The notes under the pieces were generated by a model, which saw only the letters and a program-made list of their open reading frames with translations, was not told the origin of the DNA and did not search any database. 64,000 nucleotides of DNA from Paludibacteraceae bacterium (GTDB lineage Bacteria; Bacteroidota; Bacteroidia; Bacteroidales; Paludibacteraceae), in assembly GCA_024401495.1 (NCBI GenBank), contig JAKSKW010000002.1, positions 1 through 64,000 on the forward strand, given 5' to 3'. Both the position numbers and the translations under genes were made by a program. Below are positions 1 to 8,885 of this stretch, piece after piece. The first letter of the stretch is position 1. Each line of letters opens with the position of its first letter.

Positions 1-52
1 AAAGAAGGAAAAAAGTATTAACCAGTTGTCAAAAAATGGGGAGTACTATATT

Positions 53-361
53 ATGATTGATATTAATGAATTAAGAAAACTCAACTCAATTGATAATTTC
101 GTAGTTACACGACACGCTTTGGAACGTTTATTGTCGAGAAATATATCAATTTTGGATGTACAAAAAGTAATTGCAGAAGGAGAGATTATCAAACAATACG
201 AAGAGGACAAACCTTATCCTAGTTGTTTGATTTTGGGCTTAAGTATAGATGATAAGATACTACATGTAGTAGTTAGTCATAATGAGGAATCGATTTTCTT
301 AATTACTGCATATTATCCTGATCTTTCTATATGGAATGATAATTTCAAAGTAAAAAAATGA
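53..361 (+). CDS. DUF4258-type putative toxin (MqsR/RelE-like)
   Basis: Small basic protein of about 102 residues. The segment near residue 10, VVTRHALERLLSRNIS, followed by a strand-rich half with YPSCLILG and ILHVVVSHN, is the layout of DUF4258 proteins, which are thought to be RelE-fold RNase toxins. I start it at the ATG at 53, which has a purine-rich GGGGAG just upstream; an in-frame TTG at 26 would add nine residues. The stop overlaps the ATG of the zinc-finger gene behind it by four bases, the coupling usual in toxin-antitoxin operons. Toxin activity is inferred from family and context only. Confidence 0.75.
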   Translation: MIDINELRKLNSIDNFVVTRHALERLLSRNISILDVQKVIAEGEIIKQYEEDKPYPSCLILGLSIDDKILHVVVSHNEESIFLITAYYPDLSIWNDNFKVKK

Positions 362-597
362 ATATTATGAAATGTTCTCGTTGCGGAAAAGACGCTGTTA
401 AAAGTACAACAACTTTTGTTTCTGATTTAGGAGACGTTTTAGTTGTTATTCGTAATGTTCCTTGCTATAAATGTGAGGAATGTGGTGAAATTATGTATAC
501 AGGTGATGTGGTATTGCATATAGAGAAATTTGTCAATACTGCGAAAGAACTTAAGCAAGAGGTGTCGATTATTGACTATATGAAGCAAGTGGCATAA
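358..597 (+). CDS. YgiT/MqsA-type zinc-finger putative antitoxin
   Basis: Protein of 79 residues with two CxxC pairs (CSRCGK near residue 6 and CEECGE near residue 40) that would bind one zinc, as in the N-terminal domain of MqsA/YgiT antitoxins. There is no room for the DNA-binding helix-turn-helix half of MqsA, so any autoregulation would need a different mechanism. It follows the DUF4258 gene with an ATGA overlap, giving toxin-first order as in mqsRA. The assignment as antitoxin rests on the zinc motif and the pairing. Confidence 0.72.
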   Translation: MNIMKCSRCGKDAVKSTTTFVSDLGDVLVVIRNVPCYKCEECGEIMYTGDVVLHIEKFVNTAKELKQEVSIIDYMKQVA

Positions 598-617
598 TTA
601 TCTGTTGGAAAAAGAAT

Positions 618-1457
618 ATGAAAAAGACTTTAATTGCGATGTCTGCGGCGTTGTCGCTTGCAGGTTGCGGAAATAAGCAGAATGCTGTGGTGGAGGAGTC
701 TCCAGCGTCGGCTACAAAATCGGTGGTGATCTATTATTCTCAGACGCATGTGACTGAGCAGGTGGCAAAACTTATCGCTGAGGCAACATCAGCTGATTTG
801 GATTCTATCGTGGCTGTGGAGCCTTACAACGGCACTTTCGAGGAGACTGTTGCTCGTTGCAAGAAGGAGATGGAGAGTGGAGCTGCTCCTGCCGTTAAGC
901 CTACTAATGTCGACGTCGCTAAATACGATACTGTTTATCTTGGATTCCCAGTGTGGTGCGGAATAGCAGCTCAGCCTGTAGGCAGCTGGATGAAGAACGT
1001 CGACCTATCAGGTAAGGTGGTTGTGCCTTTCTGCACTTTCGGAAGTGGTGGATTGGAGACGAGTGTGGCTGAACTTAAGAAGGCTGCTCCTAACGCTAAA
1101 TTCATGAATGGCTACGGTGTGCGCACAATCCGTATCGCTAAGGCTGCAGACGAGGTTAACGAGTTTCTTATCCGTAGTGGAATCAAGGCAGGTGAGGTGG
1201 AGGCTGAGTCTCCATTCGCTGAGAAGAGAAATTTGAACGACGAGGAGAAGGGTATCTACGACGCTGCTTGTGGCGACTATCCTTACCCACTTGGCACACC
1301 AATTCTTGTCAGCACTCGTAATGTGAAGAACGGCACTGAGTATCGCTACATCACAGAGAGCAACGATGCTAATGGTAATCCTGCTCAGGCTGAGGTGTTT
1401 GTGCTTGTAAGTAATGAGGAGGGTGTTGGTCCTGAATTCACAAAGGTTGTGAGATAA
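618..1457 (+). CDS. Flavodoxin-like lipoprotein
   Basis: Protein of 279 residues with a lipoprotein signal (LSLAGC, lipidated Cys at about 17). Residues 35-180 form a flavodoxin fold: VVIYYSQTHVTEQVAK is the FMN phosphate-binding loop, and VYLGFPVWCG and PFCTFGSGG fit the flavin-flanking loops. The last 90 or so residues are an extra domain I cannot assign. Flavodoxin-like lipoproteins are common in gut Bacteroidales and are presumed to carry electrons at the cell envelope; the partner is unknown. The gene starts 20 bases after the toxin-antitoxin pair and ends at a strong hairpin, so it may be a separate unit. Confidence 0.8.
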   Translation: MKKTLIAMSAALSLAGCGNKQNAVVEESPASATKSVVIYYSQTHVTEQVAKLIAEATSADLDSIVAVEPYNGTFEETVARCKKEMESGAAPAVKPTNVDVAKYDTVYLGFPVWCGIAAQPVGSWMKNVDLSGKVVVPFCTFGSGGLETSVAELKKAAPNAKFMNGYGVRTIRIAKAADEVNEFLIRSGIKAGEVEAESPFAEKRNLNDEEKGIYDAACGDYPYPLGTPILVSTRNVKNGTEYRYITESNDANGNPAQAEVFVLVSNEEGVGPEFTKVVR

Positions 1458-1469
1458 AATAAGGCGGGT

Positions 1470-1505
1470 AATGATGGTGTATTTTGATGCACCATCATTT
1501 TTTTA
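1470..1505. terminator. Rho-independent terminator, probably bidirectional
   Basis: Perfect 10-bp inverted repeat (AATGATGGTG / CACCATCATT) followed by seven T. It lies between the convergent flavodoxin-like and DUF2442 genes and can serve both. Confidence 0.85.
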
Positions 1506-1512
1506 TAGTAGA

Positions 1513-1755
1513 TTAAGCCGCATCCTCCAGTGCGTATAAATATTCAGGAGCAAAATCTGCTCCATTTTCCCATTCTACTGTATTAAACTTTATGCTAAAT
1601 TGCTTGAAATAATCGATGTTTTTAAGTGGCATAAAGATTTCGCCGACAAGGGAAGATTGCAAGTCGACAACCTTCACAACGCCGTTGTTGAAGAAAAGTC
1701 GTAATTTGTACTCTTCTACATATTCTGCTTTTATTATTTCAAGAAATAGGTCCAT
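1513..1755 (-). CDS. DUF2442 domain protein
   Basis: Protein of 80 residues recognisable as DUF2442: an early YKLRLFFNNG, then VKVVDLQSSL and the late VEWENGADFAPEYLY. It lies eight bases behind a DUF4160 gene on the same strand. DUF2442/DUF4160 pairs are widespread and behave like mobile toxin-antitoxin modules, with DUF2442 usually taken as the antitoxin-like partner; that role has not been shown here. Confidence 0.8.
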   Translation of the reverse strand: MDLFLEIIKAEYVEEYKLRLFFNNGVVKVVDLQSSLVGEIFMPLKNIDYFKQFSIKFNTVEWENGADFAPEYLYALEDAA

Positions 1756-1763
1756 AAATTCTA

Positions 1764-2021
1764 TTACTTTAGAGGTTCAATTTTTTTCAATGGAGCACCT
1801 TTTTGTGCAAGTTCCCAATTGTCCATCAACTCTTCGCGATGAAGATCAAGCCAATCTAATATCATACGTAGCGCACGTCCTGGCATTTCTCCTTTTACAA
1901 CACCATCGTTTATGTTTACAATAGCTTTGTATTCTCCGTACCATGCATGAAAGTGTGGTGGCAAATGATCATTGTAATTCAACCATATTAAAATACCGTA
2001 AAAATCACTTATTTGAGGCAT
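1764..2021 (-). CDS. DUF4160 domain protein
   Basis: Protein of 85 residues with the DUF4160 signature: YGILIWLNYNDHLPPHFHAW, then YKAIVNINDGVV and a C-terminal helix with LDWLDLHREELMDNW. The HxPPHFH segment is the most conserved part of this family. First gene of a two-gene minus-strand unit with DUF2442. Probably the toxin-like partner of a toxin-antitoxin-type module, by family association only. Confidence 0.82.
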   Translation of the reverse strand: MPQISDFYGILIWLNYNDHLPPHFHAWYGEYKAIVNINDGVVKGEMPGRALRMILDWLDLHREELMDNWELAQKGAPLKKIEPLK

Positions 2022-2196
2022 AACTCTTTTTTTGACTGTTAATAAATATACTCTGCAAAGGTAGTATTTATTCTGATTTTTATCGTGTTTTTGTTATTCA
2101 TTTTTATAAATCCCCATATTTGTTTATTTTCGGAGAATTAAATCCCCGAATTTTGTAATTTTGGGAAATTTTTGATTCCCATAAAACCACACAATA

Positions 2197-2889
2197 ATGA
2201 AACGTGTCTTAGATTTCCTTCAGAATCTTGCTGCCAACAACAATAAGATCTGGTTTGATGCCCATAAAGACGAATATCTTGAGGCTAAGAGGGTGTTTGA
2301 GGATTTCACAGAGCAGTTAATTGCCAAGGTTGAGGCTTTTGATCCGACGGTCAAAGGCCTTGCTGTGAAGGATTGCACCTATCGTATCTATCGCGACGTG
2401 AGGTTTAGCAAAGATAAGAGTCCATACAAGACTCACATGGGATGCTATATCTGTCGTGGTGGAAAGAAATCAGGGTTCAGTGGCTACTATTTCCACGTCG
2501 CCACAGAGCAGAGCGACGTCTACCCGTCGGGCCACATGCTTGCTGTGGGCGATTATTGCATTGATCCTAAAGCGTTGAAGGTCTTAAGAGAGGATATTGT
2601 CGACGGTGGGGGAGATTTCAAAGATATTATTGAAAGACAGGTCGATCCTGTTTTTCATCTCGACAAGTCATTCCAGATGAAGCGTCCTCCTAAGGGTTTC
2701 GATGATTCCACTCCGTATATCGACTTGGTGAAGTATAAGGTCTACTGTCTGACAAGTGAACCGTCGACAGAGGATATTCTTTCTCCTACACTCGTGGATT
2801 ATGTGGCGGAGAAATTCAAATCAGCCAAACCATTTCTCGACTATATCAATCGTGCGATTGAATATGTGAAGGAAGGGAATGAGGATTAG
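2197..2889 (+). CDS. DUF2461 (TIGR02453-type) protein
   Basis: Protein of 230 residues of the DUF2461 family. Hallmarks are FLQNLAANNNKIWFDAHKDEY at the start, the YRIYRDVRFSKDKSPYKTHMG block at about 65-85 and a later PPKGFDDSTPYIDLVKYK. The family is common in Bacteroidetes and has no established biochemical function. A TAATTTTG sequence at 2156-2163 could be its -7 promoter element. Followed by a 13-bp hairpin terminator. Confidence 0.88.
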   Translation: MKRVLDFLQNLAANNNKIWFDAHKDEYLEAKRVFEDFTEQLIAKVEAFDPTVKGLAVKDCTYRIYRDVRFSKDKSPYKTHMGCYICRGGKKSGFSGYYFHVATEQSDVYPSGHMLAVGDYCIDPKALKVLREDIVDGGGDFKDIIERQVDPVFHLDKSFQMKRPPKGFDDSTPYIDLVKYKVYCLTSEPSTEDILSPTLVDYVAEKFKSAKPFLDYINRAIEYVKEGNED

Positions 2890-2906
2890 AATAAATGCTA
2901 AATTAT

Positions 2907-2947
2907 AAATGCGAAATGCTGAATTGTCTGGCATTTCGCATTTTATA
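2907..2947 (+). terminator. Hairpin terminator built from an AAATGCGAAATGC theme
   Basis: Perfect 13-bp inverted repeat (AAATGCGAAATGC / GCATTTCGCATTT) with an 11-base loop and a T-rich tail. Its arms belong to the AATGC-type intergenic repeat theme seen elsewhere in the window. Confidence 0.75.
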
Positions 2948-3079
2948 TTTATAAAAATCTGCCATAATTAGGAAAAAACAGTCAAAAGCACTACACATAA
3001 TCTCTTTTTTACGCATCACTATTTGTATTGAGTAAAATAAGCTTACTTTAGCCGGTGAAAAACTTACTACTCTAATAAC

Positions 3080-4864
3080 ATGAAAAAACTTTTTTACTCA
3101 ATCTTAGGTTCGGCTCTAACTGTGTCGTCCGCATTCGCCGATATGCAGTCGGTAAACGTCGGAGGTCAGAACCGTCAGTTTTATGTCCACGCTCCAAGTG
3201 GACTTACGGAGAATCGTCCGTTGGTGATCTCTTGTCATGGTATGGATCAGGATATCCCTTATCAGCGTAATCAGGCTAAGTGGGAGCAGATTGCCGACAC
3301 TGCCAATTTCGTGGTGGTCTATCCGGGTGGAGGAACTGGTTTTTCCACTTGGGATATCAGTGGCGACAAGGATGCCAATTTCATCTTGGCTATCATCGAT
3401 GAGATGAACAAGAAATACGCAATCGACAAATCCCGCGTCTACATGTCGGGATTCTCAATGGGAGGTATGCTCACATACCATTTGATGGCAAAACTTCCCG
3501 ATAAAATCGCTGCTTTTGCTCCTGTTTCCGGTCATTTGATGGGTGGAGGCTCTTATTCAAATGTAAGACCTTTGCCTCTAATCCATGTGCATGGCACGAG
3601 TGATAGTGTTGTGCCTTACGACGGTTCGACAGATTACGTCAATGGTTGGGCTAAACAGAACGGATGTAATCCTACTCCAATCACTACTCAATACAACAAT
3701 GGTTATCCAAACTGTACTAAGGAGGTTTGGACTGGTGGTAAATGTGAGACGGAGGTTGTCCGCATCTCATTCAAAGGACGTGACCATGAGCATAACAACA
3801 GTGGTGCTCTCCACACAAGCCAGGAGATCTGGAATTTCGTGAAGAACTACTCTCTTGAGTGTGGAAAGGTTGGTTCAAGCGGTATCAATTTCTCTTCGCC
3901 ATCGGCTAGTGGAAAGTATTCCGACGGAGATATCCTTCCAATCAGTGTGAAAGTGGGAGGTAAGGTTGAGGCTCAGAAGATTGTAGTTACAGTCGACGGT
4001 GAAGAGGTTGCGACATTGTCATCTGATCCATGGTCGGTAGATTGGACAGCCACTCAGGGAAAACATACTGTGAAGGCAGTCGCAACAATGTCGGATGGAT
4101 CTGTGATGGAAGCCGAGACAAAGATCACTGTTAATGCTCCACAAACTCCATACAAGGGTGTTGCTGTAGTGTTGCCAGAGAAGGTTGAGGCCGAGAATTA
4201 TGACGAGGGAGGCGAAGGATTTGCTTATTCCGACACTGACGATAAAAACGAAGGTAAGGAATATCGTAATGATGGAGTTGACATCGTCGACAATCAGAAA
4301 GGTGGCTATGCTATCGGTTATACAAAATCTGGAGAATGGCTTGAGTATACAGTGGAAGTGTTGAAAGATGCGGAGTTTGGCATTGTAGCGTCGGCATCAA
4401 ATGGAAACGGCAATTTCGATTTTGATGTATTGTCGGATGGCAAGAAGTTGGCGACTCTATCAGGATCAAAGACAGCCGACTGGGACACTTACACAATGAT
4501 TGAGTCGAAGAGCAAAGTGTCGTTGACAAAAGGCAAGCACATCATCAAAGTGTTGTTCAATACAGATTATACAAATCTTGACTACTTGGAATTCACAGGA
4601 GAGAAGGTTGATCCAACAGACGTGGAGAATCTAACGTTTGATGCCAAGTCAGTAGCGGTTTATCCTAATCCGGCTCGCAACGAGTTTATGGTCACAGCAC
4701 CGTCTGCAATAAGAAGAGTGAGAGTGATGACGATGAGTGGAGTAGAGGTGAAGGTGAGTGATAATCCGACGGTGGATGTGTCCGGTTTGTCGGCAGGCAA
4801 CTATCTTGTGGAGGTTACGACAGATGTTGCGATAGTGATGAAGAAGGTAATAGTGTTTAGATAA
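3080..4864 (+). CDS. T9SS-secreted PHB-depolymerase/feruloyl-esterase-like carbohydrate esterase with CBM6-like module
   Basis: Protein of 594 residues with a signal peptide (cleavage near SSAFA-DMQ). Residues 22-260 are an alpha/beta hydrolase of the PHB depolymerase/LpqC type (CE1-like): nucleophile Ser126 in GFSMGG, Asp175 in HGTSDSVVPY, and His at 236 or 238 in GRDHEH. An Ig-like spacer (about 268-355) follows, then a CBM6/CBM35-like module (about 362-515) with VEAENYDEGG and SGEWLEYTVEV. The last 70 residues, from VYPNPARNEF to KKVIVFR, are a T9SS type A sorting tail. Likely a secreted plant-polysaccharide deacetylase or feruloyl esterase; the exact ester is not determinable. A near-consensus promoter lies at 3022-3051. 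Confidence 0.88.
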   Translation: MKKLFYSILGSALTVSSAFADMQSVNVGGQNRQFYVHAPSGLTENRPLVISCHGMDQDIPYQRNQAKWEQIADTANFVVVYPGGGTGFSTWDISGDKDANFILAIIDEMNKKYAIDKSRVYMSGFSMGGMLTYHLMAKLPDKIAAFAPVSGHLMGGGSYSNVRPLPLIHVHGTSDSVVPYDGSTDYVNGWAKQNGCNPTPITTQYNNGYPNCTKEVWTGGKCETEVVRISFKGRDHEHNNSGALHTSQEIWNFVKNYSLECGKVGSSGINFSSPSASGKYSDGDILPISVKVGGKVEAQKIVVTVDGEEVATLSSDPWSVDWTATQGKHTVKAVATMSDGSVMEAETKITVNAPQTPYKGVAVVLPEKVEAENYDEGGEGFAYSDTDDKNEGKEYRNDGVDIVDNQKGGYAIGYTKSGEWLEYTVEVLKDAEFGIVASASNGNGNFDFDVLSDGKKLATLSGSKTADWDTYTMIESKSKVSLTKGKHIIKVLFNTDYTNLDYLEFTGEKVDPTDVENLTFDAKSVAVYPNPARNEFMVTAPSAIRRVRVMTMSGVEVKVSDNPTVDVSGLSAGNYLVEVTTDVAIVMKKVIVFR

Positions 4865-4885
4865 GTTTGATTTACTAATTTGTAA

Positions 4886-4920
4886 AAGCTTGCCCTATTA
4901 GTCCGGGGCAAGCTTTTTTA
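4886..4920 (+). terminator. Rho-independent terminator
   Basis: Perfect 10-bp stem (AAGCTTGCCC / GGGCAAGCTT) followed by a T run, directly behind the secreted esterase gene. Confidence 0.88.
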
Positions 4921-4953
4921 TTGTTGAGACATCGTGGATGAAGAAAAAATGAT

Positions 4954-4961
4954 TATATTTG
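4954..4961 (+). promoter_or_regulatory. Bacteroidetes -7 promoter element for the small-protein/GNAT pair
   Basis: TATATTTG matches TAnnTTTG and lies about 60 bases before the start of the 55-aa gene. No clear TTTG -33 element is seen at the usual spacing. Confidence 0.45.
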
Positions 4962-5021
4962 CATAAGATTTTTTGAAAAAAGAGTCTATTGGGAAAATAA
5001 ATGATTAACTAACAGAGTATT

Positions 5022-5189
5022 ATGGCAAGACCAATTAGAAATACACCAATCCTTACGGGTAAAGATGCAACGACCTTTATTCAATCTGCATCCACAACAC
5101 CTTCAGAAGAAATCCGCAGAGCAGAACGTAATCGCATAGAAGATAGTGTGAACAAACTAAAGATGTTTTTGTCTAAGTTGCCTAAATAA
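5022..5189 (+). CDS. 55-aa PIxNxPxLTGK protein, candidate antitoxin for the adjacent GNAT
   Basis: Short ORF from the ATG at 5022. The protein has a conserved-looking N-terminus (MARPIRNTPILTGKDATTFI) and a charged helical C-terminus (EEIRRAERNRIEDSVNKLKM). It shares the pattern PIxNxPxLTGKxAxxFI with a 59-aa protein encoded at 52003-52182 on the other strand, so it is a real protein family rather than a chance ORF. It ends three bases before the GNAT gene. Pairing of a small helical protein with a TacT-like GNAT suggests an antitoxin, but it lacks the ribbon-helix-helix pattern of known TacA/AtaR antitoxins. Function unproven. Confidence 0.72.
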   Translation: MARPIRNTPILTGKDATTFIQSASTTPSEEIRRAERNRIEDSVNKLKMFLSKLPK

Positions 5190-5192
5190 AAT

Positions 5193-5747
5193 ATGGAGAA
5201 AAATTCAGGTATTATAAGACTTACATCAGAGCACGTCATACTTCCTTTTGATTGCGGAGATAATGATATAAATGATTTTTTAGTGAGTGATGCGAAAGCA
5301 TATCAAGAAAAGCTGCTTGCAGTTACATACTTGATAGAATCCGCAGGAAAGACTGTGTTGTACTTCTGCCTTTCAAATGACAAAATAACATCTATTGAAC
5401 ATACTAATGGCTTTTGGCGTAAGTTAAAGACATTGTTCCCACATAGCAAGCATAGACGTGATTATCCTGCGGTCAAGATAGGGAGACTTGGAGTTGACTT
5501 CGCTTACCAAAAATCAGGTCTTGGTTTAGGATCTATGGTTTTAGATTATATAAAACATTGGATGGTATCGGACAATAAGACAGGATGTCGATTTATAACA
5601 GTTGACGCTTATAGACAGGCAGTCCCATTTTATGAAAAAAATGGTTTTTTGTTTATGGGTAACGATGAACGTAAACGTTATGAAGACGGTAAAGGACATA
5701 CTATAGCAATGTATTATGACTTGCAGAATGTGTCTGCCGTATGGTAA
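5193..5747 (+). CDS. GNAT N-acetyltransferase, TacT-like putative toxin
   Basis: Protein of 184 residues. It opens with FDCGDNDINDFLVSDAKAYQ and then YLIE, the arrangement found in TacT/AtaT-type GNAT toxins (F-x-C/S-G near 25, then a helix with A and Q). The acetyl-CoA loop is at about 95-115: VKIGRLGVDFAYQKSGLGLG, matching R/Q-x-x-G-x-G/A with the first position changed to Q-K-S-G-L-G. A late VPFYEKNGF is the usual GNAT end motif. TacT-type enzymes acetylate aminoacyl-tRNA; I infer the same class, not the same substrate. It is three bases behind the 55-aa gene and followed 26 bases later by a redox-family gene. Confidence 0.82.
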   Translation: MEKNSGIIRLTSEHVILPFDCGDNDINDFLVSDAKAYQEKLLAVTYLIESAGKTVLYFCLSNDKITSIEHTNGFWRKLKTLFPHSKHRRDYPAVKIGRLGVDFAYQKSGLGLGSMVLDYIKHWMVSDNKTGCRFITVDAYRQAVPFYEKNGFLFMGNDERKRYEDGKGHTIAMYYDLQNVSAVW

Positions 5748-5773
5748 AGTAAACAATAGCAAATCAAAAGAGC

Positions 5774-6241
5774 ATGGATTACGAGAAAAGAATAGAGAGG
5801 GCAGTGGAACTGTTCAATAGTGGGTTCAACTGTTCGCAATCGGTGGTGGCTGCCTTTGCCGACATGTATGGCTTCACTGAAGAGCAGGCGTTGAGAATGT
5901 CGGCTTCGTTTGGTGGCGGAATAGGTAGAATGCGAGAGACGTGTGGAGCCGCTTGTGGAATGTTTATGCTTGCTGGATTGGAGTGTGGACAGACTGATCC
6001 TAAAGACGCAGCAGCAAAATCGTTGAACTATAAGGTGGTGCAGGAGATGGCTGCAAAGTTTAAGGAGCAGAACGGATCGATCAAATGTGCCGACTTGTTG
6101 GGCCAACTGAAAGAGAAGAAGACGACGCATGTGCCTGAGGCTCGTACTGCTGAATACTATGCTAAGCGTCCTTGTCCACGTATGGTGGAGTGTGCGGCGA
6201 GAATCTGGGTAGAGAAACTGAAGGAATTGAGAGGAGAATAA
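5774..6241 (+). CDS. C_GCAxxG_C_C family putative redox protein
   Basis: Protein of 155 residues of the C_GCAxxG_C_C family (TIGR01909/COG1433-independent group of Cys-rich small proteins). Seen are Cys20 in FNCSQSV, the core CGAACGMFMLAGLECG at about 56-71, and late Cys residues in KRPCPRMVECAARIW. The family is presumed to bind metal or to be redox-active, and it is common in anaerobes. It may be cotranscribed with the GNAT gene upstream, although the functions appear unrelated. Confidence 0.85.
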   Translation: MDYEKRIERAVELFNSGFNCSQSVVAAFADMYGFTEEQALRMSASFGGGIGRMRETCGAACGMFMLAGLECGQTDPKDAAAKSLNYKVVQEMAAKFKEQNGSIKCADLLGQLKEKKTTHVPEARTAEYYAKRPCPRMVECAARIWVEKLKELRGE

Positions 6242-6246
6242 AATTA

Positions 6247-6275
6247 GCCGTACACGAATCACTCCGTATACGGCC
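6247..6275. terminator. Possible hairpin between convergent genes
   Basis: Ten-base arms GCCGTACACG / CGTATACGGC pair with one mismatch, but no real T tract follows on the plus strand. It lies between the redox gene and the convergent acyl-CoA ligase. Weak support. Confidence 0.4.
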
Positions 6276-6301
6276 GAAAAAGTTGAATAAGAAATTCTAA
6301 T

Positions 6302-7957
6302 TTAAATTACCTCTATTCCCTTCTGTTTGCAGATCTCAAGACCGATGCCTCCAAGTTTGAACTTCTGGATCTTACCTGAACCTGTTAGTGGGAATTGGTC
6401 GATGAAGAATACGTATTTAGGGATCTTGAATCGTGCGATCTTACCCTTGCAGTAATCCACTACGTCTTCTTCTGTGATGTCGGCACCGTCGTGCTTGATG
6501 ATGAAAGCTCCGACCTGCTCGCCATATTTCTTGCTTGGAATACCTGCCACCTGCACGTCTCTGATGCCCGGCATACTCAATAGGTACTCCTCTATCTCGC
6601 GTGGGTAGATATTCTCTCCTCCACGAATAATCATATCCTTGATACGGCCTGTGATGCGGTAGTAACCGTCTTCGTCCTTGATACCCAAGTCGCCTGAATG
6701 AAGGAATCCATTGGCGTCGATTGTCTCGTTTGTGGCCTCCTCATTCTTGTAGTAACCCTTCATCACGTTGTAGCCTCGGCAACACATCTCTCCCTGCTCG
6801 CCCACAGCACACTCTTTTCCAGTCTCTGGATTGATAACCTTCACCTCTACCTCTGGATAATCAACACCTACAGTAGTGCAACGCTTTTCGAATGGATCGC
6901 TGATATTTGTGTGAGACATTCCTGGAGATGTCTCTGTAAGGCCATAAACCGACGTCATCTTCATGAACATCTCCTTCTCCACACGTTTCATCAACTCGAC
7001 AGGACAAAGGGCTCCTGCCATGATTCCTGTGCGTAGGCAAGTAAGGTCGAACATGCTGAACATTGGATGGTTGAGCTCGGCGATGAACATTGTTGGCACT
7101 CCGTAAAGAATTGTACAACGCTCTTTGTGGACCGACGCAAGGACAACCAATGGATCGAATTTCTCCACCATCACCATGGTTGAACCGTGAGTTAAGCAGG
7201 CCATTGTAGCAAGCACTACACCGAAACAGTGGAATAGTGGAACACAAGTACATAGCTTATCGTCCTGTGTGAACTCCATCTGTATTCCCGTCGCATAACC
7301 ATTATTAGTGATATTATGGTGAGTAAGCATGACTCCCTTAGGGAAACCTGTTGTTCCGGAAGTGTACTGCATATTCACGACGTCGTGGCATTTGACATTT
7401 GCACGAGCGGCCTTTAGTTCGTCGTCTGCCGACATCTCACCCAAAAGTAGCAACTCCTGAGTGTTGTACATTCCACGATGCTTCTCAGAGCCGATATACA
7501 CCACCGTCTTCAACAACGGCAAATTCTCGTTGTTTATATGTCCTCTCTGCGAAGTTTTAAGCTCAGGAAGCATTGTGTAAGTCATATCCACAAAGTCTGA
7601 CTCCCAAGTGCCGTCGATAATAAACAAAGCGTTTAGATCGGCGTTCTTGCAAAGATACTCAAGCTCATTCTGCTTGTAGTTGGTGTTGACAGTGACTGCG
7701 ATAGCTCCGATTTTGGCGCAAGCGTAAAGCACGATAAGCCAGTCTGGAACATTTGTTGCCCAGATTCCCACGTGGTGACCTGGTTTGATTCCGACTGCCA
7801 ACATACCTTTCGCCATATTGTTGACGCGGGTGTCAGTCTCTTTCCATGTCAGACGGAAATCTCTGTCAGAGTAGACGATACACTCCTTGTTGGGAGTCTC
7901 TTTCGCCCATTTTTCCAACCAATCAGGAATGGTATTGTTTGAAAGGATAGATGCCAT
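6302..7957 (-). CDS. AMP-binding acyl-CoA synthetase
   Basis: Protein of 551 residues of the ANL superfamily. The P-loop [16 protein letters not shown] is near residue 195, the adenine-binding YGLTETSP near 340, the hinge [21 protein letters not shown] near 440, and the catalytic lysine in LTGSGKIQK near 530. It activates a carboxylic acid with ATP to an acyl-CoA; the length and the [12 protein letters not shown] hinge fit medium or long-chain fatty acyl-CoA ligases. Four bases separate it from the XRE-cupin gene upstream, so the two form an operon and the regulator may respond to its substrate or product. Confidence 0.9.
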   Translation of the reverse strand: MASILSNNTIPDWLEKWAKETPNKECIVYSDRDFRLTWKETDTRVNNMAKGMLAVGIKPGHHVGIWATNVPDWLIVLYACAKIGAIAVTVNTNYKQNELEYLCKNADLNALFIIDGTWESDFVDMTYTMLPELKTSQRGHINNENLPLLKTVVYIGSEKHRGMYNTQELLLLGEMSADDELKAARANVKCHDVVNMQYTSGTTGFPKGVMLTHHNITNNGYATGIQMEFTQDDKLCTCVPLFHCFGVVLATMACLTHGSTMVMVEKFDPLVVLASVHKERCTILYGVPTMFIAELNHPMFSMFDLTCLRTGIMAGALCPVELMKRVEKEMFMKMTSVYGLTETSPGMSHTNISDPFEKRCTTVGVDYPEVEVKVINPETGKECAVGEQGEMCCRGYNVMKGYYKNEEATNETIDANGFLHSGDLGIKDEDGYYRITGRIKDMIIRGGENIYPREIEEYLLSMPGIRDVQVAGIPSKKYGEQVGAFIIKHDGADITEEDVVDYCKGKIARFKIPKYVFFIDQFPLTGSGKIQKFKLGGIGLEICKQKGIEVI

Positions 7958-7961
7958 GATA

Positions 7962-8522
7962 TTAGTCGATTGGAGAGTACAACACTGCTAATAGTTTCAC
8001 TGTGCCACCATTCTTTGCCTTAATGCAGTGTGACACTACAGAATCGAAGTAAAGGCTGTCTCCCTTCTCCAAAGAGTAAGTCTGATTGCCATACACAACC
8101 TCTGCGCTTCCCTCGATCACATATATTAGCTCTTCTCCCTCGTGGCTCGACAATTTGTTGTCAGAGTCCTTGATGTCTATGATGAATGGGTTGATTCTGC
8201 AGTCGCTCTTTCCGTGAGTAAGTGAACTGTAGTTTGCAAATTCAGGATGCGATACCTTACCATTGCTAAAGTTAGTTGAGGTATGAACCTCTCCTGCCTT
8301 TGTCAACACTGGGCCAGTCACGTTGTCTACCTCCAACAATGTGTCGACACGCAAACCTAATGCTCTAGACAACTTGATGATTACTGCTGATGAAGGAGTT
8401 TCGTTACCATTCTCAATCATAGAGATCATGTCAGCACTCACTCCACTTCTCTCAGATAGCTCGGCTAAACTAAGTTTCTTCTGCTCTCTGAACTGCTTAA
8501 TCTTATCGTTAATTAAACCCAT
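7962..8522 (-). CDS. XRE-cupin transcriptional regulator
   Basis: Protein of 186 residues from the ATG at 8522. Residues 5-65 form an XRE helix-turn-helix ([21 protein letters not shown]); residues 105-185 form a cupin sensor ([20 protein letters not shown] and [19 protein letters not shown]). XRE-cupin proteins usually control an adjacent metabolic gene in response to a small ligand; here the target is probably the acyl-CoA ligase operon it heads. An upstream in-frame TTG could add seven residues but sits in low-complexity sequence, so the ATG is preferred. Confidence 0.88.
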   Translation of the reverse strand: MGLINDKIKQFREQKKLSLAELSERSGVSADMISMIENGNETPSSAVIIKLSRALGLRVDTLLEVDNVTGPVLTKAGEVHTSTNFSNGKVSHPEFANYSSLTHGKSDCRINPFIIDIKDSDNKLSSHEGEELIYVIEGSAEVVYGNQTYSLEKGDSLYFDSVVSHCIKAKNGGTVKLLAVLYSPID

Positions 8523-8885
8523 GACTATAATCTTTCTTGCCAAAAAACGAATGATTGTTCAAATTTTCGCCTATTTTGGCTTTGTTCTCTTTTTCTAGAT
8601 ATTTATTCAAAAATCCTTCTTCTGAAGGCAATGCAAACTTACTTTTTAGGATTAAGAAAAAAAGGATTTCATCAATTTTTTTTGAGGGATAGACATCGCA
8701 TTTTTCACTTTTTTTTGAGGCTTTGCACACTTGATTTTTCTTTGTGCAGAAATCTGTTGCACACTTTTTTTTGGTTTGTGCGGTTTTCAAAATTTCGCCT
8801 TTTTTGTTCAAATTTTCTCCTTTGCACATTTCAAATGAAAATGAGCGATGTTTCCTGTCGTGAGTTATCACTTACGGCACGAAAC
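8523..8885. other. T-rich intergenic region without a supported gene
   Basis: About 360 bases upstream of the XRE-cupin gene. It is dominated by T runs (up to eight) and recurring TTTGCAC/TTTGTGC motifs around 8710-8825. Open frames on both strands here are low-complexity (Phe/Lys-rich) and resemble no protein. It probably holds the promoter and leader of the regulator gene; I could not place a -7 element. Confidence 0.5.
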
